6,200 nucleotides of DNA, taken from NCBI GenBank assembly GCA_947258635.1, contig CAMYJM010000169.1, forward strand, positions 1-6,200, read 5' to 3'. Within the stretch, counting starts at the first letter, position 1; the number at the start of each line of letters is the position of its first letter. The position numbers and the translations under genes are program-made. Shown here piece after piece: positions 1 to 4,552 of this stretch. The notes below the pieces were generated by a model, which ran no database searches, was not told the DNA's origin, and saw only the letters and a list, made by a program, of their open reading frames with translations. Origin of the DNA: an uncultured Acidimicrobiaceae bacterium. GTDB lineage: Bacteria > Actinomycetota > Acidimicrobiia > Spongiisociales > UBA5794.

Positions 1-2
1 CC

Positions 3-149
3 GGCCGCCCCAAGATCCTGGTGTTCGACGGCTGCTACCACGGCACGCTGGGCGAGACCCTGGTCGATTTGAAAGGCAACGGCATGATCCGCCGGCCGGA
101 CCGGGCCCGTCGCCCGGTGGCGGCGCCAGATCGAAATCCCCGAGCGTGA
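3..149 (+). CDS. Broken fragment of a class III (glutamate-1-semialdehyde-like) aminotransferase
   Basis: This frame is open from the left edge and stops with TGA at 147-149. The first 30 or so residues read GRPKILVFDGCYHGTLGETL and then VDLKGNGMIRRPD. The core KILVFDGCYHGT is the segment before the PLP-lysine region in class III PLP-dependent aminotransferases of the glutamate-1-semialdehyde 2,1-aminomutase-like group, recognised from family knowledge. The family normally continues with RPGN-like residues and several hundred more amino acids including the PLP lysine. Here the pattern fades after about 100-120 and the frame soon ends, so the C-terminal half is missing. The other strand of the same stretch is the truncated sufD-like gene, so both genes are cut at roughly the same point. 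It is either a pseudogene made by rearrangement or the product of a chimeric assembly. Which aminotransferase it came from cannot be told. Confidence 0.6.
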   Translation, partial: GRPKILVFDGCYHGTLGETLVDLKGNGMIRRPDRARRPVAAPDRNPRA

Positions 150-297
150 AGCCGAGATCGACGTAGCGCCACAGCTCTTCGCGCCCGGTGGGCATCGTAT
201 GGGAGGCGAGGCGCTTCCGCGCCGCCTCGCGCCCGGCCAACGCATCGTCTGATTCACCTGGGGCGCGCAACAAAGCGCTTAGGTCCAACAGTGACAA
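100..297 (-). CDS. sufD: N-terminal part of SufD-like Fe-S cluster assembly protein, truncated
   Basis: Reading the minus strand from TTG at 297-295 gives a protein beginning MSLLDLSALLRAPGESDDAL, followed by an REAARKRL helix and MPTGREELWRYVDL (M35 to L48). The REA...R...MPT..EE.WRY pattern is the N-terminal signature of SufD/SufB-family scaffold proteins, which act with SufC in Fe-S cluster assembly in the cytoplasm. The TTG start is chosen because a strong ribosome binding site, AAAGGAG at 312-306, lies 8 nt upstream. The recognisable part stops near residue 60-65, where the DNA turns into the opposing aminotransferase fragment. The frame stays open to the left edge, but its residues there (SCRCLSNRPGSR) look non-coding. 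A full SufD would need about 400 residues. SufB is the alternative assignment, but the short leader before the PT..E.WRY motif favours SufD. Confidence 0.6.
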
Positions 298-305
298 GGC
301 CGATT

Positions 306-312
306 CTCCTTT
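306..312 (-). promoter_or_regulatory. Ribosome binding site deciding the TTG start of sufD
   Basis: AAAGGAG on the minus strand, 8 nt before TTG at 297-295. It is the best Shine-Dalgarno match on the minus strand here and supports the non-ATG start. Confidence 0.7.
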
Positions 313-322
313 GAGCGGACGC

Positions 323-350
323 AGCCTACCGACAAGCGGCGGGTTGCCAA
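323..350 (-). promoter_or_regulatory. Candidate sigma-70 promoter for sufD
   Basis: On the minus strand, TTGGCA (350-345; 5 of 6 to TTGACA) is followed after 16 nt by TAGGCT (328-323), which fits the TAnnnT form of the -10 box in high-GC actinobacteria. Transcription would start near 316, just ahead of the ribosome binding site, giving a leader of about 20 nt. This is pattern matching only. Confidence 0.42.
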
Positions 351-358
351 AGTTGTAT

Positions 359-387
359 TTGACAGAACAGCTGGTCCTGTACACCAT
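359..387 (+). promoter_or_regulatory. Candidate promoter for the M23 peptidase
   Basis: A perfect -35 hexamer TTGACA lies at 359-364. After 17 nt comes CACCAT (382-387), only 3 of 6 to TATAAT, so the -10 is weak or the promoter needs an activator. A start near 394 would leave a 40-nt leader before GTG at 434. Its -35 sits 8 bp from the -35 of the divergent sufD promoter candidate. Confidence 0.38.
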
Positions 388-433
388 TGCCGATCCTGTC
401 GGAAGCACTGGTGGGTAGGAAATCGGTGCCAGG

Positions 434-1045
434 GTGGAGATGATTTTGCCGGTACACAAGTGGATGGCGGTCGCGCTGGCCGCAGTGGTCACTCTTTCGA
501 TCACCGTTTCGACGGCCGCGCCCGCATCGGCCGACGAGGGCTTCGAGTTCATCTACTTCCCCCACCAGGGTATCGATAGCGAGTTCAGCAACGATTGGGG
601 CCGGCCCCGTGGCGATGACGGCGAACGGACCCACAAGGGCAACGACATCTTCGCCCCCAAGCTGACGCCCGTGGTCGCGGTGGCCGACGGGTTCGTCACC
701 TTCGTCGGCACCACCAAGCGGCCCGGCAACCAGGTCCGGATTCGCCATGCCAACGGATACGAGACGTTCTACTTCCACCTCAACAACGACACTCCCGAGA
801 CGGACGACAATCGCGGTGGCGCCGAATACGCCTACGCCCCCGGAATCGAGAAGGGCGTGTTTGTCGAAGCCGGCACGGTGATCGGCTACGTCGGAGACTC
901 CGGCAACGCCGAGAAGACGCCGTCGCATACCCACTTCGAATTGCGCCGCCGGGGCGTGGCCCAGAACCCCTACAAGTACTTGCGAGCGACGTTGGCTCGC
1001 CAGAAGCGGGTCTACGACCTCTTCGCCCGACTCGACATCAGCTAG
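434..1045 (+). CDS. Secreted M23 family metallopeptidase (LytM/lysostaphin-type peptidoglycan endopeptidase)
   Basis: This 203-residue protein has an N-terminal signal peptide (basic HKW at 8-10, hydrophobic 11-30, AxA cleavage site A31-S32-A33 before DEG), so it should be exported. The rest is one M23 domain with no LysM or SH3 module. Visible zinc-site motifs are HxxxD (H67-K-G-N-D71) and HxH (H165-T-H167), with another conserved histidine at H115 in YFHL. The PVVAVADGFVTFVG and NQVRIRHANGYET strands are typical of the fold. All catalytic-site residues appear present, so an active zinc endopeptidase cutting peptidoglycan cross-links is likely; some family members instead only activate amidases. 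The start could be GTG 434 or ATG 440. GTG has a GGA-containing motif (417-422) at a rather long distance, whereas the purines before ATG 440 are too close. The last codons overlap the 3' end of the convergent glycosylase gene by 8 bp. Confidence 0.9.
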   Translation: MEMILPVHKWMAVALAAVVTLSITVSTAAPASADEGFEFIYFPHQGIDSEFSNDWGRPRGDDGERTHKGNDIFAPKLTPVVAVADGFVTFVGTTKRPGNQVRIRHANGYETFYFHLNNDTPETDDNRGGAEYAYAPGIEKGVFVEAGTVIGYVGDSGNAEKTPSHTHFELRRRGVAQNPYKYLRATLARQKRVYDLFARLDIS

Positions 1046-1748
1046 TCGCTCGGCCCGAGGCGGCGCCGGCCGCAATCGCAACTGCCCGGTTCATGACATG
1101 GTCCAGCATGTCTTCGGTCAGCCGGCCGGTGAACGTGTTCTGCTGACTGGGGTGATAGCTGCACAGCAGCGTCAGCCCGTCGAGAGCTACCTCGAGGCCG
1201 TGACCGAATCGCGGGCGCGGCCGGGGCAGCGCGACGCCGGTGCCGGCCAGATGGCGCCACAGCGTCTGATAGCCGAATCCACCGAGGCACACAAACACCG
1301 CGGCGCGCTCGAGCGCCTGCAACTCGCCATGCAGCCATTGCCCGCAATTGTCCCGCTCGGCCGGGAGTGGCTTGTTGCCGGGTGGGGCGCACCGGACCAC
1401 GGAGGTCACCCAGGCGTTGGTCAACTCGAGGCCGTCGTCGATGGCGGTGCTGGTTGGCTGCGTTGCCATTCCGGCACGGTGGAGGGCCCGATAGAGCCAG
1501 TCACCGCTGCGGTCCCCCGTGAACATCCGGCCGGTGCGGTTGGCGCCATGGGCCGCCGGTGCCAGGCCGACGAAGACGACCTGCGCCTCTGGATCCCCGA
1601 AGCCGGGAACCGGCCGACCCCAATACTCTTGATCGCTGAAGGCGGCTCGCTTGGTGGCGGCGACTTCCTCGCGCCACGCCACCAAGCGGGGACACCGCCG
1701 GCATTCGACCAGGTCGTCGCCGAGGGCGGAGAGCTGCGCCTCACTCAC
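1038..1748 (-). CDS. udgB: Uracil-DNA glycosylase family 5 (UDGb)
   Basis: This is a base-excision repair enzyme that removes uracil, and in studied family 5 members also hypoxanthine and other deaminated bases, from DNA. Starting at GTG 1748 the protein has 236 residues, matching short UDGb members. Four cysteines suited to a 4Fe-4S cluster are visible: C16 and C19 in CRRCPRL, then C120 and C135. The active-site motif GLAPAAHGANRTGR (61-74) lacks the acidic residue that family 4 has in GEAPG, which is the family 5 hallmark. The second motif SYHPSQQNTFTG (197-208) is also characteristic, and the RMFTGDRSGD block (74-83) is intact. An in-frame ATG 81 nt upstream (1829) would add 27 residues that do not look like the family, so GTG 1748 is preferred. 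That start overlaps the end of the upstream lipoprotein gene by 8 nt and has no clear ribosome binding site, which suggests translational coupling. Confidence 0.93.
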   Translation of the reverse strand: MSEAQLSALGDDLVECRRCPRLVAWREEVAATKRAAFSDQEYWGRPVPGFGDPEAQVVFVGLAPAAHGANRTGRMFTGDRSGDWLYRALHRAGMATQPTSTAIDDGLELTNAWVTSVVRCAPPGNKPLPAERDNCGQWLHGELQALERAAVFVCLGGFGYQTLWRHLAGTGVALPRPRPRFGHGLEVALDGLTLLCSYHPSQQNTFTGRLTEDMLDHVMNRAVAIAAGAASGRATS

Positions 1749-3342
1749 GTTCTGGTGGCGGCAGGTGAGTCTCCCGGAAGCTCGTGTTGGCGCTCCACAG
1801 CATCCAGCCCATATCCCGGTCTTCGGCAACCTGCTGAATCGCCAAGATCTCCTCTGCTTCGATGAACGCTCGCTGAATCCACGGTCGATAGATGCCGAAC
1901 CCCTCCAGCTTCGGCATCCCGGCGTCGAGGGCCCGGGTCACCAGCTCCGTGGCATGCTCGTTGGGGTTCTCCCAACCTCCCCAGCCGGGTCCATAGGTGT
2001 AGCTGTAGACCATCGGGCTCAGGACATCGATTGCGTTCGACAGCGCGCGGGGAGACTGCCCGATACCCTCATCGGAGCGGCTCTCGAGAGTGATGGCGAA
2101 GATGTCGGCCGCGACCGCGCATCCCATGGGATGCAGTCGGGAGTGCGCCTCGGTGAGGAAGGCTGTGATCGTATCGATCCGGATCTTCTGAGACTCCTCG
2201 GAGTAGTAGTTGTTCGTCGTCAACTCATCGAAATCGAGGGTCGAGATATCGCCGTCGGACGGGAACCGCACGTAGTCGAACTGGATTTCGTCGAAGCCAC
2301 CGCGGCACGCTTCCTCGGCGAGCGCCAGGGGGTAGTCCCACGATCCGCGATCAGTTGGATCCAACCACCGGATCCCCTTGTTGTTCCTCCACGGCTCGCC
2401 CGTGGTGACATCGCGGGCTGCGATCGCAGGGCGCGCCTTTCCGAGGAAGTCGTCCTGGAACGTGACGATCCGGGTGATCTTGTACAACCCGTGATCGTCC
2501 ATGTCTTGAATGATCTTGGCGAGGTCGTAGTGGCTCTGGACGGCACCGATCTCGTGCGCCAGCGCCACCTCGGTGTCGTGGTAGATAGTCCCATCCTCCG
2601 ACTTGGTATCCACCACAAACGCGTTCACGCCGGTCGTGTCGGCGAGCTCGAGCAACGCAGCCCAGGTCGCGCGGGACCCCGCCTTGTCGCCGGCAACCCG
2701 GAGGGCTCGGATCATGCGGGGCTCCATCGTCAGGGAGACGGACAGGTCGTTTCCATCCCAACTCACGACGCTCGGCTCCCAGGCAGGCCGGGACAGCCGC
2801 AAATCGCCGGCGACCGCCCGGCTTATCTGGAAGCCGCCGAGTTCGTCGGTGCGAGCCGCTATCCGGCCCAGCTCGACCTCGGCGCCTGGCAGCGGGCGGC
2901 CGTCCGCAGCCGTCACCGTGCCCTCCAAGATGACGGGGTCGAGGGTAAGGGTGATCATCCCGCCTTCGGGCAGCTCGGCAAGATCGACCGAGCCGGGCTC
3001 AAAACCGGGAGCGGATGCCGCGATTCGCACGAGCTCTTCGGAGGGGCGCCATTCCACAGTCAACTGCCCGGTCTCGTCGGTCTCCTGGACCACGCCGAAC
3101 AGCTCCAACGACGACGCCAGCGCCGTCGAGTCGTCGGCCGCCACGACGGCGACGGTGAGTGTTGGCACGGCCGGGTCGAGAGGGCGCACCGACTCGCCGG
3201 CCATGATGCCGATCGGACCGGCACACGCCGCGAGGACCATGCCGGCGGCGGTGGCGCCGAGGGCACCGAGCAAGACGCGCCTGACCAGGCCGACCCGATG
3301 GCGGCGCGTTTCTCCGTGCAATGAACGGCGATCGTCTATCAC
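1741..3342 (-). CDS. Lipoprotein with carboxypeptidase-regulatory-like and DUF4015 glycoside-hydrolase-like domains
   Basis: A 533-residue exported protein. After an arginine-rich start, a hydrophobic stretch (about 23-39) ends in the lipobox V-L-A-A-C with C40, predicting a membrane-anchored lipoprotein. Residues about 138-175 (LEGTVTAADGRPLPGAEVEL, then a DELGGFQI turn) fit a carboxypeptidase-D regulatory-like beta sandwich; 60-135 may be a related sandwich. From about 208 to 520 the sequence fits the putative glycoside hydrolase family DUF4015, a TIM-barrel type: VVDTKSEDG (243-251), GFDEIQFDYVRFPSDG (349-364), DVLSPMVYSYTYGPG (439-453) and a final GWMLWSANT (512-520). D356 or E352 in the FDEIQFDYVRFP block and D245 or E249 are likely active-site acids by analogy; the substrate is unknown. 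The start is GTG 3342, with only a weak GGA upstream; a TTG seven codons in is the alternative. It is co-oriented and overlapping with udgB. Confidence 0.87.
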   Translation of the reverse strand: MIDDRRSLHGETRRHRVGLVRRVLLGALGATAAGMVLAACAGPIGIMAGESVRPLDPAVPTLTVAVVAADDSTALASSLELFGVVQETDETGQLTVEWRPSEELVRIAASAPGFEPGSVDLAELPEGGMITLTLDPVILEGTVTAADGRPLPGAEVELGRIAARTDELGGFQISRAVAGDLRLSRPAWEPSVVSWDGNDLSVSLTMEPRMIRALRVAGDKAGSRATWAALLELADTTGVNAFVVDTKSEDGTIYHDTEVALAHEIGAVQSHYDLAKIIQDMDDHGLYKITRIVTFQDDFLGKARPAIAARDVTTGEPWRNNKGIRWLDPTDRGSWDYPLALAEEACRGGFDEIQFDYVRFPSDGDISTLDFDELTTNNYYSEESQKIRIDTITAFLTEAHSRLHPMGCAVAADIFAITLESRSDEGIGQSPRALSNAIDVLSPMVYSYTYGPGWGGWENPNEHATELVTRALDAGMPKLEGFGIYRPWIQRAFIEAEEILAIQQVAEDRDMGWMLWSANTSFRETHLPPPERE

Positions 3343-3415
3343 GTCAGAAAGTCCGAGCGGAAAGCCCCTGTTGCTCCGACCGAAGGGTAGTTGGTCACGG
3401 CAACTGACGGATACT

Positions 3416-3444
3416 GCGGCGATTTCGGGCCCCGCGGCGATTTC
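3416..3444. repeat. Pair of 11-bp direct repeats upstream of the sigma factor
   Basis: GCGGCGATTTC occurs exactly at 3416-3426 and again at 3434-3444, with an 18-bp repeat distance. The second copy ends 2 bp before the candidate -35 box at 3447. The spacing and position suit tandem binding of a regulator, though no protein can be named. Confidence 0.6.
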
Positions 3445-3446
3445 TC

Positions 3447-3475
3447 TTGCCTGAGCCGGAGCGCCGTGTTACCTT
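3447..3475 (+). promoter_or_regulatory. Candidate promoter of the sigma factor gene
   Basis: TTGCCT (3447-3452) and TACCTT (3470-3475) are separated by 17 nt; the -10 fits TAnnnT. Transcription from about 3482 gives a 44-nt leader to ATG 3526. The direct repeat copies abut it on the upstream side. Confidence 0.42.
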
Positions 3476-3513
3476 CGAATTGCTCCTCCAGATATGGGGG
3501 GTCGGCAACGACC

Positions 3514-3522
3514 AAAGGGGAG
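3514..3522 (+). promoter_or_regulatory. Ribosome binding site that fixes the sigma factor start
   Basis: AAAGGGGAG lies 3 nt before ATG 3526, with its AAAGGGG core 5 nt away. It supports this start over the earlier in-frame GTG at 3391, whose translation overlaps the promoter region and shows no sigma-like sequence. Confidence 0.65.
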
Positions 3523-3525
3523 CCC

Positions 3526-4470
3526 ATGTCACGTGACCTGGTGCGAACGGTATCGCGACCGAAGTCGACAGACGCCGTTGGTATCTACCTGAACGAAGTG
3601 TCGGATCACGTTCTGCTCACCGGCGAAGATGAGGTGCGCCTGGCGCGAACGATCGAGACGGGCACGCACGCTCGCGCCGCCCTCAGCAGCAACCGCAACC
3701 TCACCGCGGCCGAGCGCTGTCGGATGGAGGCCGAAGTCGAAGCCGGCACCGAGGCCCGGGCGGCGTTCATCCGAGCCAACCTCCGGCTCGTCATCTCGAT
3801 TGCCAAACGTTACACGGGCCGCGGGATGGACCTGATCGACCTCATTCAGGAGGGCAACGTCGGCCTGATCCGCGCCGTCGAGAAATTCGACTGGCGCAAG
3901 GGGTTCAAGTTTTCCACCTATGCCACGTGGTGGATCCGCCAATCGATTACCCGCGGGTTGGGCAACAATGCCCGCACCATCCGCTTGCCGGTGCACATGA
4001 TCGACATCGTCCGCACCGTTCAGGAGTCTCAGGCTTCGCTCCAGGAGCTCTACCGGCGGACCCCGACGGTCGCCGAGATCGCGCTGGCGAGCGGACTCGA
4101 GGAGGAAAAAGTGATCGCGGCCATGGGGGCCCCGGACGATTGTGTCTCGCTCGATCAGGCCGTCGGCGACAGCCAGGAAACTGCGCTGGGCGACCTCGTC
4201 GAGGACCGCGACGCCGACAGTCCGGAGGCCGTTGCCCTGCTGCACTCGCGCGACGATGAGCTGTTGATCGCCTTGAGCCACCTCGAGCCGACGGAGCGAG
4301 AGGTGATGATCCTTCGTTTCGGGCTCCATGGGGGGGACGCCATGACCCTGGCCGCCATTGGTCGCCACCTCGGCCTCACCCGGGAACGGGTGCGCCAGGT
4401 TGAGGCCAAAGCGTTGGGAAAGCTGCGGCACCCGAGCATGAACTGCAGCCTCGAAGGCCTGCTCCGCTAG
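3526..4470 (+). CDS. Sigma-70 family RNA polymerase sigma factor, group 2-like (non-essential primary-type)
   Basis: This 314-residue protein directs RNA polymerase to promoters. Regions read in order: 1.2 (DAVGIYLNEVSDHVLLTGEDE, about 16-36); 2.1-2.4 (FIRANLRLVISIAKRYTGRG from 81, then DLIDLIQEGNVGLIRAVEKFD and FSTYATWWIRQSITRG); 3 (RLPVHM through about 200); 4 (LSHLEPTEREVMILRFGLHGG from 250, TLAAIGRHLGLTRERVRQVE helix-turn-helix, KALGKLRHPS at the end). Q139 and T142 in WWIRQSIT match the residues that read the -10 box in primary sigma factors, so it should recognise ordinary -35/-10 promoters. There is no acidic region 1.1 before 1.2, and the segment after the -10 helix reads GLGNNART where housekeeping factors usually have ADQART. 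Both features point to a group 2 or HrdB/SigB-like alternative factor. No anti-sigma factor gene is adjacent. It is divergent from the lipoprotein gene. Confidence 0.93.
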   Translation: MSRDLVRTVSRPKSTDAVGIYLNEVSDHVLLTGEDEVRLARTIETGTHARAALSSNRNLTAAERCRMEAEVEAGTEARAAFIRANLRLVISIAKRYTGRGMDLIDLIQEGNVGLIRAVEKFDWRKGFKFSTYATWWIRQSITRGLGNNARTIRLPVHMIDIVRTVQESQASLQELYRRTPTVAEIALASGLEEEKVIAAMGAPDDCVSLDQAVGDSQETALGDLVEDRDADSPEAVALLHSRDDELLIALSHLEPTEREVMILRFGLHGGDAMTLAAIGRHLGLTRERVRQVEAKALGKLRHPSMNCSLEGLLR

Positions 4471-4479
4471 CCGAAGTCA

Positions 4480-4508
4480 CCTGGCGGGCAGAGGTCGGGA
4501 GCTAACCT
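4480..4508 (+). promoter_or_regulatory. Weak candidate promoter for the ribitol fusion gene
   Basis: TAACCT (4503-4508) fits TAnnnT. At 17 nt upstream the -35 position reads CCTGGC (4480-4485), a poor match. The -10 lies inside the loop and right arm of the hairpin. Transcription may instead read through from the sigma factor gene. Confidence 0.22.
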
Positions 4509-4517
4509 CTGGCCTGC
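4484..4517 (+). terminator. Strong hairpin after the sigma factor gene, possible terminator
   Basis: CAGAGGT (4489-4495) and ACCTCTG (4505-4511) form a perfect 7-bp stem with a 9-nt loop. Allowing a single bulged G (4512), the stem continues for five more pairs out to 4484 and 4517, including one G-U pair. It begins 14 nt after the sigma stop codon. No T-run follows, so it is not a textbook Rho-independent terminator. It may act as a U-less terminator, as an mRNA-end stabiliser, or as an operator, since it covers the candidate -10 of the next gene. Confidence 0.45.
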
Positions 4518-4552
4518 GCCGCCGCCTCGCAACCCGGATCGGCGCCATATCC

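Noticed and set aside
188..418. A 76-codon + strand frame in the left region
   Set aside because: Overlaps the sufD start and the divergent promoters. The product is serine- and proline-rich without a motif, and no ribosome binding site was seen.
1049..1059. CTCGG-C-CCGAG palindrome just after the M23 stop as a terminator
   Set aside because: The loop would be too small unless the stem shrinks to 4 bp, there is no T-run, and it lies inside the udgB coding region.
326..1081. A 251-codon minus-strand frame opposite the M23 gene
   Set aside because: No recognisable motif, and it covers the divergent promoter region. The + frame has a signal peptide and a complete zinc site.
1651..3324. A 557-codon open frame on + opposite the lipoprotein gene
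   Set aside because: Its product is low-complexity, rich in R, G, H and V, with no family pattern, while the minus frame has a lipobox and clear DUF4015 motifs. Long antisense frames are expected in high-GC DNA.
3389..3405. AGTTG/CAACT inverted repeat as an operator for the lipoprotein gene
   Set aside because: Only 5 bp per arm, which is too short to separate from chance.
3391..3525. N-terminal extension of the sigma factor from GTG 3391
   Set aside because: The added 45 residues are not sigma-like, overlap the repeat and promoter candidate, and a good ribosome binding site precedes ATG 3526.
3529..4431. A 300-codon minus-strand frame opposite the sigma factor
   Set aside because: It is a mirror of a strongly conserved sigma gene and has no family features.
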